A stretch of DNA of 64,000 nucleotides from the NCBI GenBank assembly GCA_963734295.1, contig CAVTGS010000035.1:139327-203326 (forward strand), written 5' to 3'. Each line of letters opens with the position of its first letter. Position 1 is the first letter of the stretch. This document shows positions 27,048 to 36,694 of the stretch, one piece after another. Under the pieces are notes generated by a model. That model saw only the letters and a list, made by a program, of their open reading frames with translations, was not told the DNA's origin and made no database searches. Both the position numbers and the translations under genes were made by a program. Source of the DNA: JAEUMW01 sp963734295. Its GTDB lineage: Bacteria; Pseudomonadota; Gammaproteobacteria; Burkholderiales; JAEUMW01.

Positions 27048-27449
27048 TCAGGAGCTCCGCGCATCCAAGTACGCGCCGAGACTGACGATGCGGACGCCCC
27101 GGTACTCGCCGAGTGCGAGCAGGGCGCGATCGCCGGTCACGATGGCGTTCGCGCGACCCGTCAACGCGCATTCCAGGATGCGATTGTCGGGTTCGTCCGC
27201 CACGACTCGCAGCGTTCGACGGGGCTTCACGAAGCGCGCAAGCCCCGAGAGGACGACCGCCACGTGGGCGAGCTCTTCGGCATCGCGCGAAAACTTGCGC
27301 GCGAGGACGCCCAGCAGCTCGTCCAGGATCGGCTTGGACAGGATGAGCTCATCCCGCTCTTCGATGATCTCGCGCAGCGCTGCTTCGCCGCGCCCGCCAG
27401 GGAAGGCCAGTGCCGACACGAGGACGTTCGTGTCGAAGACGACCCTCAC
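27048..27449 (-). CDS. PIN domain toxin (putative VapC-like RNase)
   Basis: A 133-residue PIN nuclease of the 'putative toxin-antitoxin system toxin component' family. The acidic residues are in place: VVFDTNVLVSAL, ILDELLGVL, DEPDNRILECAL and IVTGDRALLAL. The GTG start at 27449 overlaps the stop of the upstream antitoxin gene (GTGA), the usual translational coupling of such pairs. It probably cleaves RNA when freed from the antitoxin. It sits between the candidate DGR target and the RT fragment, in the opposite direction to the target gene. Confidence 0.85.
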   Translation of the reverse strand: MRVVFDTNVLVSALAFPGGRGEAALREIIEERDELILSKPILDELLGVLARKFSRDAEELAHVAVVLSGLARFVKPRRTLRVVADEPDNRILECALTGRANAIVTGDRALLALGEYRGVRIVSLGAYLDARSS

Positions 27450-27682
27450 TGCCGCAGGTAACGCTCGAGATCTTCCTCGGTGAGCAGGCCCTTCGCGCAC
27501 GCCTGGCGGCTCCAGTACCCCTGGAGGCCGCGGAACTCGTCCAGCCGCCGCGCGATGCGGGCCTGGCGAAGCGCGTCCTGGATCACGGCGCTCAGCGTCT
27601 TCCCTTCGGCCCGAGCCAGCGCCTCTGCCTCGCGCGCGAGGTCCGCGGGAAGCGAGATGGTTTTCTTGACGGCGGTGCCCAT
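27446..27682 (-). CDS. Ribbon-helix-helix antitoxin paired with the PIN toxin
   Basis: A 78-residue protein. The N-terminus KKTISLPADLAREAEALARA is a CopG/ribbon-helix-helix DNA-binding strand and helix, followed by AVIQDALRQAR. The C-terminal 30 residues, which include a conserved aromatic stretch (LQGYWSRQ), should bind and block the toxin. ATG 27682 is chosen because it gives the usual length and puts the basic strand at the start. The pair is expected to repress its own promoter. Confidence 0.8.
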   Translation of the reverse strand: MGTAVKKTISLPADLAREAEALARAEGKTLSAVIQDALRQARIARRLDEFRGLQGYWSRQACAKGLLTEEDLERYLRQ

Positions 27683-27883
27683 TCCAGTGCCTGCCAGATG
27701 CGGTGTGAAGCAATCATACCGGAGACGGGGTCCGCACGGACTTGCGTAATGCTCAGATGGGAGCAAACGAGCGAGGCCGGCCCGCGCGAGGTGATCTTCC
27801 GCGCGAAGGGCGCTTCGCGCCCCAAGTGCGCCGAGTGCAGTTTCGCATCCAGCCACGATTCCGGCGACAAGTCGGTGGGTGGG
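27683..27883. other. Intergenic region between antitoxin and RT fragment
   Basis: No conserved protein is recognised. I searched by eye for a template repeat matching the VR at 26702-26836 in both orientations and found none. Confidence 0.35.
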
Positions 27884-28360
27884 CTACCGGTCGCGGGGGG
27901 TATGAACGCGCAGCCCGCGAAAGACGTGCCGCCGAAGTCCCCACGTGTCGGCGTAGCGAACGTGGTTGATCCAGCCCTTCACGCTGGCGTCGAGCTCGGC
28001 GAAAGTGATCGCACCCGCGCGGTAGGCGTCGAAGCGCTCGCCGAGGTGTCGTGTCGCGGAGCGCACGTTGCGCGCCTTGACTCGTCGGTGTGTCGGGTAA
28101 ACGACGAAGCCGAGCCACGGAATCCCGCAGTCAACCGGCAGCACCTGCGCCGCACGCTCGTGCATCGTCAGGCGCAGCCGTGCGAGGCGCTGGATGATCT
28201 CGCGCTTCCACGCCCACAGCTCGCGCTCGCTGTCGCCGAAGAGCGCGAAGTCGTCCACGTAGCGCAGGTAAGCGGGGCAGCGCCGCCCGCGGGTGACGAA
28301 CTGGTCGAACGGTTTGCAGATACCGTGATGCCAACACGACGGTGGCGAGTTGCGCTTCCT
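27884..28360 (-). pseudogene. Reverse transcriptase C-terminal fragment, DGR-type-like
   Basis: About 150 codons of an RT palm/thumb. The catalytic motif is AYLRYVDDFALF (YVDD at 28250-28261). It is followed by the family segments LRLTMHE, GIPWLGFVVYPTHRRV and the tail VKGWINHVRYADTWGLRRHV. The part before it (PFDQFVTR, preceded by a degraded Gly-Asn segment) aligns with the GN-TSQ motif region of diversity-generating-retroelement RTs. The fingers and the first catalytic aspartate are missing, so it cannot be active. Group II intron or other RT classes are less likely but not excluded. Confidence 0.6.
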
Positions 28361-28413
28361 CGGACGCCCCCTGGGTCGGCTCGCCGCGGTCGCGGGCCCC
28401 AGGCGCGCGATTC

Positions 28414-29671
28414 CTACTCCTGCCCGGTAGGTACGATGCCTCGTCTCACGTAGACCTCGTGCACTGCTTTCTTCCACGGCCCGCGGCCAAACGTGAACCA
28501 GAGTCCCGCACACGCGATCGCGACGCCGCAGGCAAACACGGTCCACTGCACGCCGATGCGTTCCGATACGCTGCCCCAGATGAAGTTGCCGATGGGGGCG
28601 ATGCCGAGGAAGGCCATCACGTGCAGGCTCATCACCCGGCCGCGCTTGTCCTCGTCCACCAGGGTCTGGAGGATGGTATTGCAGCCCGCCATCGAGAACA
28701 CCAGACCAAACCCGAAAATGGCGAGCAGCCCGATCGACAAGGGCGTAGTGGCTGGAAAGCGCGAAGAGTGCGAAGGCAATTCCGGCCGCCGTCAAAGCAG
28801 TGGCGATGGCGCCGCTGAGACCGCGCACCGAGGTGCGCCGCGCGAGCACCACTGTCGCGGCGAGCGCCCCCAGTCCGACTGCACCGATCATGAACCCTAG
28901 CGTGCGCGAAGAGCCCGCAAACGTCTCGACCGCGAACTTGGGCATCAGCGGCTGCCACGGTGCGCTGAAGAAGGAGATGAGCGCGACGAGCGCGAGCAGA
29001 TAGCGCGTCCCCACAAAGCCGAGGGCATAGCGCACCCCCGCCGCGAGATCCGCGGTCCAGTTCCCGTCGTGTCCGGTCGAAGGTCGGGCGCCGACCCGAA
29101 TGACCGAATAGGCGATCATCGTCGCGAAGTAGGAGAGCGCATTGAGCAGGAAACACCAGCCCTCGCTGGAGGCCGCGAGAATAAGGCCGGCGAGCGAGGG
29201 ACCGACGAAACGCGCACCGTTGAACATCATCGATTGCAGCGCGATGGCATTCGGCAGGTCGGCCCGGTCCTGCACCAGCTCGAGCAGAAAGGCTTGGCGG
29301 GCCGGCGTCTCGAACGCGTGGATCGTGCCGTAGACGAGGGCAAACCCCACCGCCTGCCAGGCCGTCAGGTGGCCGCCAAGAGCGAGCATCGCTAACACGC
29401 TGGCCTGAATGCTCGCGGCGGCCTGGGTTGCCAGGAGCAGGCGCTGGCGGTTGACGCGATCCGCGACCACGCCGGCGATCGGGGCCAGGAAGAGCACAGG
29501 AATCTGCTGCGCGGCGGCTGCGACACCGAGCATGAAGGCGGAATCGGTGAGTCGGTAGACAAACCAGCTCACGGCAACCATTTGCAGCCACGTGCCGACC
29601 ACCGAGACGAGCTGCCCGGCGAAGAAGATGCGGAAGTTTCGGTGCCGGAAGGCGCGCAGCGCGGGCGTCAT
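28414..29671 (-). pseudogene. MFS transporter (DHA3/EntS-like exporter), frameshifted
   Basis: About 419 codons with 12 hydrophobic helices. The start MTPALRAFRHRNFRIFFAGQ and the loop DRVNRQRLLLATQ are typical of the EntS-like exporter group. Near 28740-28755 the frame shifts, and the last three helices follow in another frame (SMAGCNTILQTLVDEDKRGR, then GNFIWGS and a final WTVFACGVAIA). The span is one base over a multiple of three. It is 34 bases downstream of valS on the same strand. The substrate is unknown. Confidence 0.78.
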
Positions 29672-29705
29672 CGGGCGGGTCGCCCCGTGCCCTTGCCAGC
29701 GCGCG

Positions 29706-32488
29706 TCAGGCGTCGGCGGTCAGCCGGTCGAGCTGGCCGCGCAGTTTTTCGAGCGTGCCGGTGAAGCCTGCGAGGCGTTCCCGTTCCTGCTGCACGACCG
29801 CTGGCGGGGCGCGCTCGACGAAGCTCGCGTTGCCGAGCTTGCCCTGTGCCTTGGCGATCTCGGCCTCGACGCGCGCGATCTCCTTGCCGATCCGTTCGCG
29901 CTCCGCAGCGACGTCGATCTCGACCTTCAGCATAAGACGGGCATCGCCTGCGATGGCGACCGGTGCGTCGGTCGCTGGCAAGTCATCCACCACCTCGAGG
30001 CTCGACAGGCGCGCCAACGCCATGGCATACGGTTGGAAGGCCATGAGCGACACAGCGTCGCCTGCGGAGACGCCTGCGACCTTCTGGGCCGGAGAGAGAC
30101 CCATCTCGGAACGCAGGCCGCGCAGCGCGTTGATTCTTTCTTTCGCCTGCGCAACGAAAGTCTCTGCCGCCGTGTCGATCTTCGACGCGTCGGGCTGCGG
30201 GTACGGCTGGATCATGATGCTCGCACCCGTTTTTCCCGCCAGCGGCGCAACCTTCTGCCACAGCTCTTCCGTGATGAACGGGATGATCGGGTGTGCAAGC
30301 CGGAGCGTCGTTTCCAGCACGCGCACCAGCGTGCGTCGCGTGCCGCGCTGCTGCGCGTCGCTGCCGTTCTGAAGCTGCACCTTGGCCAGTTCGACATACC
30401 AGTCGCAGTACTCGTCCCACACGAACTCGTACACGGCCCGCGCCGCCATGTCGAAGCGGTACTCGCGAAAGGCACGTTGCATCTGCTCCTCGGCCCGCTG
30501 CAGGCGCGTGATCACCCAGCGGTCGACGTCGGTCAGCTCCACCGGGAGCGACGCATCGAGACCCGTGTCCTTGCCGTCGCAATTCATCAGCACGAAGCGC
30601 GTGGCGTTCCAGAGCTTGTTGCAGAAATTGCGATAGCCCTCGCAGCGGGCGAGGTCGAACTTGATGTCGCGGCCGTGGGTCGCCAGGCTCGCGAACGTGA
30701 AGCGCAGCGCGTCGGTGCCGAAGGCCGGAATGCCTTCCGGGAACTGACGGCGCGTCGTCTTCTCGATCTCGCCGGCCTGCTTCGGATTCATGAGGCCGTA
30801 GGTACGCTTCGCGACCAGTGCGTCGAGGGTGATGCCGTCGATGAGATCGAGCGGGTCGAGCACGTTGCCCTTCGACTTGCTCATCTTCTGGCCTTCGGCG
30901 TCGCGCACGAGGCCGGTCACGTAGACCTCGCGGAACGGCACCTTGCCGGTGACGTGCTTGGTCATCATCACCATGCGCGCGACCCAGAAGAAGATGATGT
31001 CGAACCCGGTGACGAGCACGGAAGACGGAAGGTAGAGGTCGAGCGCCGGATTGCTCTTCTCCGGATACTCGGGCGTCCAGTCGAGCGTCGAGAACGGCCA
31101 GAGTGCGGAGGAGAACCAGGTGTCGAGGACATCCTCGTCCTGGACCAGACGGCTTGCCGCCCGCCAACTCGCGCGCCTCGGCCTCGTCGTGGGCGACGTA
31201 CACGTTGCCGTCCGCGTCGTACCACGCCGGGATGCGGTGGCCCCACCAGAGCTGGCGCGAGATGCACCAGTCCTGGATGTTCGTGAGCCACTGGTTGTAG
31301 GTGGTGGTCCAGTTCTCCGGGACGAAGCGCACCTCGCCCGACGCGACGCAGTTCAACCCCAGTTTCGCGAGCGATTCCATGTTGACGTACCACTGGTCCG
31401 TGAGCATCGGCTCGACGATCTGCGTTGGTGCGCCCGCAGCGCGGCACCATGAGCTTGTGCGGCTTCACGTCTTCCAGCAGCCCCGATGCCTCGAGATCCG
31501 CGACGATGCTCTTGCGCGCCTCGAAGCGATCGAGCCCGCGGTACTTCTCGGGCACGTGCTCGTTCAGCTTCGCGTCGAGGGTGAGAATGCCGATCGGTGG
31601 CAGCTTGTGCCGCTGCCCGATCTGCCAGTCGTTGAAGTCGTGGGCCGGCGTGATCTTGAGGCAGCCGGTGCCGAATTCTCGATCGACATAGGTATCGGCG
31701 ATGACCGGGATCGTGCGGTCGGTCAGCGGCAGATGCACCGCCTGCCCGATCAGGTCCTGATAGCGCGGGTCTTCCGGATGTACCGCCACCGCGACATCGC
31801 CCAGCATCGTTTCCGGGCGCGTGGTCGCCACGACCACATGGCCCTTGCCGTCGACGCGCGGGTAGCGGATATGCCACAGGCTGCCCTGCTCCTCGACGCT
31901 CTCCACTTCGAGATCGGATACTGCTGTGCCGAGCTTCGGATCCCAGTTGACGAGGCGCTTGCCGCGGTAGATGAGCCCTTCGCGGTACAGCCGCACGAAC
32001 ACCTCGGTCACGGTCCGGGACAATCCCTCGTCCATCGTGAAGCGCTCGCGCGACCAGTCGCACGATGTGCCAAGGCGTCGCATCTGGCGCGTGATGGTGG
32101 AACCCGATTCCTCCTTCCACGCCCAGACGCGATCGAGGAACGCGTCGCGGCCGAGCGCGGCGCGGGACGTTCCCTCCCGCTCGACCATGCGCTCCACGAC
32201 GATCTGCGTCGCGATGCCGGCGTGATCGGTCCCCGCCTGCCACAGCGTGTTGTCGCCCAGCATGCGGTGGTAGCGGATCAGCGCGTCCATCAGCGTGTGC
32301 TGGAACGCGTGACCCATGTGCAGCGTGCCGGTCACGTTGGGCGGCGGCAGCAGGATGGAGAACGCGGGTTTCCCAGGGGTGAGGGCTGCGGCGAAGTAAC
32401 CGCGCGCCTCCCACTCGGGATACCAGCGACGCTCGATGGCGTCGGGCTCGAAGCTCTTGGGCAGCTCCATGTTCACGGATCGGGTCAC
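29706..32488 (-). CDS. valS: Valyl-tRNA synthetase (two apparent frameshifts)
   Basis: Class I synthetase that charges tRNA-Val. The HIGH motif is PPPNVTGTLHMGHA near residue 50, and KMSKS is in GQKMSKSKGN. The editing (CP1) domain lies between, and a C-terminal coiled coil (VAAERERIGKEIARVEAEIA) is intact. The sequence is complete over about 927 codons but changes frame twice: near 31430-31440 (after HKLMVPRC, before QIVEPMLTDQWY) and near 31145-31165 (before DVLDTWFSSALWPFSTLDW). The span is two bases over a multiple of three. Since valS is essential, the breaks are most likely sequence errors unless another copy exists. Confidence 0.92.
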
Positions 32489-32647
32489 GGGCGAGGGCCG
32501 GATTATAGCGGATGAGGCAACGACGGCGGCCGACGGCGGGCGCGAAGGGCGTCGAACGACTTGCGCTCCCTCCGGTCGATATCAGTTAGGGTACGTGACG
32601 ATTACGTTCTGCAAATTTCGGTGTCGAAACGCGGCGGAGGAAGTGCC

Positions 32648-33319
32648 GTGCGTTTGCTTCTGGCGGAAGACGAGAGAAGGGCCGGCGAATACCTAGTCAA
32701 GGGTCTCGGCGAGAATGGCTTCGTGGTCGACTGGGTGCGCAGCGGCCTGGATGCGCTGCACCGCGCCCGCAGTGAGGCCTACGATCTGATCGTCCTCGAC
32801 ATCGGGCTGCCGCAGCTCGATGGGTGGGCGGTCCTCAAGGACATACGCCAGAAACGGCAGACCCCGGTGCTGTTTCTGACCGCCCGCGACCATGTAGAAG
32901 ATCGTGTGCGCGGACTCGAGCTCGGTGCCGACGACTACCTGGTGAAGCCTTTCGCTTTCTCGGAGCTGCTCGCGCGCATTCGCGCGCTGCTGCGCCGAGG
33001 CAAGACACAGGAGCCGGACGTCCTGCGGGTCGCGGATCTGGAAGTGCACCTCCTGCGGCGACGCGTGGAGCGGGGCGGGCAGCGGGTCGAGCTCACCGCG
33101 AAGGAATACGCGCTGCTCCTGCTGTTCCTGCGCCGCCAGGGTGAGGTGCTGTCGCGCACGCTGATCGCGGAACAGGTGTGGGACATGAACTTCGACAGCG
33201 ATACCAACGTGGTCGAAGTCGCGGTACGACGCCTGCGCGCCAAGATCGACGACGCGTATCCGGACAAGCTCATCCACACCGTGCGCGGCTTTGGCTACGT
33301 GCTGGAGGAGCGTGCATGA
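32648..33319 (+). CDS. Two-component response regulator, OmpR/CusR type (heavy-metal-like)
   Basis: A 223-residue regulator. The receiver domain has the phospho-acceptor in LIVLDIGLPQLDGW and the conserved Lys in ADDYLVKPF. The winged-helix DNA-binding domain follows (ELTAKEYALLLLFLRRQGEV to VRGFGYVLEE). The start is the GTG at 32648, with GGAGG at 32636-32640. Its overlap with the kinase gene (ATGA at 33316) couples the two. Sequence is closest to the heavy-metal CusR/CopR/IrlR branch. It diverges from valS across 159 bases. Confidence 0.92.
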   Translation: MRLLLAEDERRAGEYLVKGLGENGFVVDWVRSGLDALHRARSEAYDLIVLDIGLPQLDGWAVLKDIRQKRQTPVLFLTARDHVEDRVRGLELGADDYLVKPFAFSELLARIRALLRRGKTQEPDVLRVADLEVHLLRRRVERGGQRVELTAKEYALLLLFLRRQGEVLSRTLIAEQVWDMNFDSDTNVVEVAVRRLRAKIDDAYPDKLIHTVRGFGYVLEERA

Positions 33320-34737
33320 GGACGCCACGACACCGCTTCCGCGCTTCGCTCGCCGCGCGGCTGGTGACGCTGTTCTGCTGCGGCTCTGCGCTGATCATGA
33401 TCGCGGTCTCCGCCAGCCTCTACCACACCCTGCGCATGCAGGTCGAGGCGCTCGATACGGAAGTGATCGAGGGCAAGACGCGAATCATCGAGCACCTGCT
33501 GAGCGAGGCCGGCACCCCCGACAGGCTCGACGAGGTGCTCGAGCGTCTGAGCGATCTGCCGATTTCCCATCCCGACCTGAGCATCGGCCTGCGCGTGGGT
33601 GACGACTGGGTCATGGCGCCGCAGCCGGAGATCGCGGCGGCGGCAGCGCGTCTCGCATCCGGCGTCCCGCCGCAGCAATCGGACCTCACGACCGTGCAGG
33701 GGGTCGACAATACGTGGTGGCTCAAATACATCCATCACACGTGGCCGCAGGCTTCGGCCGCGCCGGCAGAGGTCCTCGTCGCCCTCGACGTGAGCGACTC
33801 GCGGCGACTGCTCCGGGCCGAGGCCGTCACGGCTTCGCTGGTCGCGCTGTTCGGCAGTCTGCTGAGCGGCGTTCTCGCCTTTTTCGTGGTGCGCCGCGGT
33901 CTTGCGCCGATCGCGCGCGTCGCAGAGCGTGCCGAGCAGATCACGGTTCACGGCCTGGGCACGGCACTCGCCGCGGAGGATGCCCCGACCGAGATCCGCG
34001 GGCTGGCCGAGAGCATCAACCACATGCTGGCGCGCCTCGACAAGAGCTACAGGGCGTTGGAGCAGTTCTCCGCGGACATCGCTCATGAGCTGCGCACGCC
34101 CATCAACAACCTGCTGCTCCAGACTCAGGTGACACTCTCCAGGCCGCGCGATGCCGAAGAGTACAGCGAGGTGCTGCTGTCCAATCTGGAAGAGCTGCAG
34201 CGTCTCGATCGCATGGTGGCGGACATGCTGTTTCTGGCCCGGGCCGACCGCGGGGTGCTCACGGTAGCGGACGAAACGGTCGATCTCGCACAGGAAGCAT
34301 CGAACGTCGCCGAGTACTTCGAGCCGGCGGCGTCCGAAAGATCGCAGGAGATCGTCATCCGGGGTCGTTCGGTGGCGCGGGGCGACCGGCTGATGATCCG
34401 GCGCGCGATTACCAACCTGCTGTCGAACGCGGTGCGCCACGCGCCGCCCGGCGATCGCATCGAGGTTCGCGCGAGGTCTGCCGCGGACGCCGCCGTGTTC
34501 GAGGTGACCAACGCCTGCTCGACACCGATTCGCCCGGACGAGCTGCCCCGGCTCTTCGCCCGCTTTGCGCGGCGCGATGCTCCGCGCGACGACGATACGG
34601 AGAGTGCCGGACTGGGGCTTGCGATCGTCGATTCCATCATGCGGCTTCACGGCGGGGTTGCGCAGGCGGAGTGCGGCAGCTTCGGCATTCGCTTCATCCT
34701 GCGCTTTCCCCCCACGTCGATCCTTACAGGAACGTAA
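33316..34737 (+). CDS. Sensor histidine kinase, heavy-metal sensor type
   Basis: A 473-residue inner-membrane kinase. Two transmembrane helices (about residues 15-37 and 170-195) flank a periplasmic sensor of about 130 residues. A HAMP domain follows, then the H box FSADIAHELRTPINNLLLQT, the N box AITNLLSNAVRHA and the G box SAGLGLAIVDSIMRLHGG. The D/F region is short, as in the CusS/IrlS group. It is the partner of the response regulator, with which it overlaps by 4 bases. Confidence 0.92.
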   Translation: MRTPRHRFRASLAARLVTLFCCGSALIMIAVSASLYHTLRMQVEALDTEVIEGKTRIIEHLLSEAGTPDRLDEVLERLSDLPISHPDLSIGLRVGDDWVMAPQPEIAAAAARLASGVPPQQSDLTTVQGVDNTWWLKYIHHTWPQASAAPAEVLVALDVSDSRRLLRAEAVTASLVALFGSLLSGVLAFFVVRRGLAPIARVAERAEQITVHGLGTALAAEDAPTEIRGLAESINHMLARLDKSYRALEQFSADIAHELRTPINNLLLQTQVTLSRPRDAEEYSEVLLSNLEELQRLDRMVADMLFLARADRGVLTVADETVDLAQEASNVAEYFEPAASERSQEIVIRGRSVARGDRLMIRRAITNLLSNAVRHAPPGDRIEVRARSAADAAVFEVTNACSTPIRPDELPRLFARFARRDAPRDDDTESAGLGLAIVDSIMRLHGGVAQAECGSFGIRFILRFPPTSILTGT

Positions 34738-34740
34738 TCG

Positions 34741-34786
34741 ACGGGTCATCCCGCTGTTGGCGAAGGTCTCCTAATCTGTGACCCGT
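34741..34786. promoter_or_regulatory. Inverted repeat upstream of the small secreted protein gene
   Basis: An 8-base perfect inverted repeat (ACGGGTCA at 34741-34748, TGACCCGT at 34779-34786) lies between the kinase stop and the 90-residue exported protein gene. It could be a regulator binding site or part of a transcript structure; the 30-base spacing is too long for a normal terminator. Function is not shown. Confidence 0.3.
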
Positions 34787-34823
34787 GGCGATTTCAGCCA
34801 TATCACGATTGAAGGAGACACCG

Positions 34824-35096
34824 ATGAAACCCAAGACCCTCTTGACGATGGCTGTGACCGGCATGCTCGCAGTCCCCGGCGTTCCGGCGCTGGCGGCGGA
34901 TTGGTCGTTCCAGCAGCTCCAGGTGACGGATGGCTACGACGCCGTCCAGAACTACTCGCCGCCACCGGACCGTGGCGCCGCCGGGCGGCCGGGACGGCCG
35001 GCTACGGAGGACGCGTGGCTCCAAAAGCAGCTCCAGAGAACCGACGGCTATGCCGAGCCAAGCGGCGCATCGTCCGCCGACATGCAGCCGCGATAG
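34824..35096 (+). CDS. Small exported protein with two LQxTDGY repeats, unknown function
   Basis: A 90-residue protein with a signal peptide ending at PALAAD. The mature part holds two copies of a short motif (QQLQVTDGYDAVQ near residue 30 and KQLQRTDGYAEP near residue 70) joined by a Pro/Gly/Arg-rich linker. A good AAGGAGA site at 34812-34818 precedes the ATG. I do not recognise the family. It follows a metal-type two-component system by 86 bases and is a reasonable target of it, perhaps a metal-binding or stress protein. Confidence 0.6.
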   Translation: MKPKTLLTMAVTGMLAVPGVPALAADWSFQQLQVTDGYDAVQNYSPPPDRGAAGRPGRPATEDAWLQKQLQRTDGYAEPSGASSADMQPR

Positions 35097-35113
35097 TCGA
35101 TCCGAGGCCGGGA

Positions 35114-36100
35114 TCAGCGTGGCCGATGTCTGGGTCCCGCGGCACCGGTTGCGGCCTGCGATGCCGCAGGATCCACGGGAGGCGACGCGGTGGTCGGTGC
35201 GCTTGCCGCATGCGCCTCTTCGCCCGCGTCGACCGCCTCCCCGAGCAGGGACAGCGTGCGGCGGATGAACTGCTTATGCTGGAGCGGGGCGCGCCGATAC
35301 CAATGGTGGAGGTAGTCCCGAAAGCTCGAGGTCGCGTCGGGAAGCTCCACGTTCAGGAAGCCGATCGCCTCCCAACTGCCTGGGCTCTCTTCGAGGAGCG
35401 GTAGCAACTGATTGGCGACGACCTCGTTCCGATCGCGCAGGTACGGACTGTCGCGGAGGGCAGGGCCGCTGCGGCGCAACCAATCTGCCAGCGTGCTGTG
35501 CGCGGGCAATCGCCGGTGTGGCTCGTTCAACATGCGTTCCGCGTAGTGATGCATGGCGGGTGCGTACGCGGCCCACTCCGGCCGTGGCGGGGATTCGCTC
35601 CAGGTCGCAGAAAGCTGCCTCAAGGTGTATAGGGAGGCAGTCTCGCACAGCGCTTCCTCGAACCATTGATGCCGGGTGGAGTGCGGCGGAGCGTGGTGCT
35701 CATAGTTGGCGACGATGTGGCAGAGCTCGTGGGAGAACTCGTACACGAACTCCGCCCACCGCTTGTCCTTGGCTGCTAGATAGACCTGGTACTCGCCTCC
35801 GGGCGCTCTTTCGTAAAGCACGATGGGATGATCACGCGTATGGGAGGCAATCACGGGATCGATCCTGCGGCCAGGGAAATGCGAGAGCATCTCCGCCGCG
35901 ACCGCGTAGAGCAGCGTCTCGATCTCCGCCGGCTCGGCATCACCCCACCCGCCGTCCGCGACGCGGATCACGAGGCCGTGAGCGTGCTCCTTCTTGCCGG
36001 TCTTCTTGGCGGTGTGCGCCGCCGGCACCTCGCCCGCGCGCGGCGCGTGCGCTGGCAGGACGGTGAGCGCGACCGAGGCGAGGACGACGGCGAGCTTCAT
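35114..36100 (-). CDS. Predicted secreted zinc metalloprotease-like protein
   Basis: A 328-residue exported protein with a signal peptide of about 22 residues. A gluzincin-type site is visible: SHELCHIVANYEHH (HEXXH form HELCH) with WFEEALCETASL supplying a third ligand 28 residues later. The C-terminal 40 residues are low-complexity Ala/Pro/Thr. I do not recognise a named family. It is convergent with the small secreted protein gene and is the last gene of a minus-strand series. Confidence 0.6.
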   Translation of the reverse strand: MKLAVVLASVALTVLPAHAPRAGEVPAAHTAKKTGKKEHAHGLVIRVADGGWGDAEPAEIETLLYAVAAEMLSHFPGRRIDPVIASHTRDHPIVLYERAPGGEYQVYLAAKDKRWAEFVYEFSHELCHIVANYEHHAPPHSTRHQWFEEALCETASLYTLRQLSATWSESPPRPEWAAYAPAMHHYAERMLNEPHRRLPAHSTLADWLRRSGPALRDSPYLRDRNEVVANQLLPLLEESPGSWEAIGFLNVELPDATSSFRDYLHHWYRRAPLQHKQFIRRTLSLLGEAVDAGEEAHAASAPTTASPPVDPAASQAATGAAGPRHRPR

Positions 36101-36178
36101 GGGCCCATCCGAGAGGGAGAAACAGTATGGTAGGCGACGCGAGCGGCTACCGAAAGAGCCACCGCCACCGATGCCCAG

Positions 36179-36694
36179 CTAACGATCGCGCTCGCGTTCC
36201 TTGAGCAGCGCCTTCAGCGCGCGCTTCACCTCGCGTTCGATGGTCTCGCGCACTACCGACTCCACGGTCGTGCGCATCGCATCGCGTAGCCGGTTGAGCC
36301 CTTCTCCGAGGTGGAGCATCACCTCCGGCATCACCTGCTCCTGAATCGCCAGGGGCAGACGCGCCGCCAGCGTCTCGGCGACGACACGTTCGATTTCGGG
36401 GCGCAGCACGGCGACCCACTCCTCCCCGGCAGGCGGCGACAGCGCCTCCGGCGGCGGGGCGGGCGCGTCCGGCCGTGCCGCGACGCCCGGCGCTTCGGAA
36501 GTGGGCCGAGCCGCAGGTTCTGCCGGGGCGGGCGACGCGTCGATGAGCTCTGTCAGCGTCGGAATTTCCGGTTCCGGGCTCGCGTCGAGGGCGGCGTCCA
36601 GTCCGCCGCTGCGATGGCGGCGCAGGAGCGCGTCCACCTTCGACAGGACTTCGTCCTGTGGGCCCTGCGGGTCGGAGCTGCGGTCCGGGGTCAT
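36179..36694 (-). CDS. Hypothetical protein with Ala/Pro-rich centre and charged helical C-terminus
   Basis: A 171-residue soluble protein. Residues 1-35 are charged, 35-95 are Pro/Ala/Glu-rich and probably disordered, and 95-171 form a long amphipathic, probably coiled-coil segment (IERVVAETLAARLPLAIQEQ; VRETIEREVKRALKALLKE). Its ATG overlaps the probable holC stop (ATGA). Similar small genes follow holC in other betaproteobacteria, but the function is unknown. Confidence 0.6.
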   Translation of the reverse strand: MTPDRSSDPQGPQDEVLSKVDALLRRHRSGGLDAALDASPEPEIPTLTELIDASPAPAEPAARPTSEAPGVAARPDAPAPPPEALSPPAGEEWVAVLRPEIERVVAETLAARLPLAIQEQVMPEVMLHLGEGLNRLRDAMRTTVESVVRETIEREVKRALKALLKERERDR

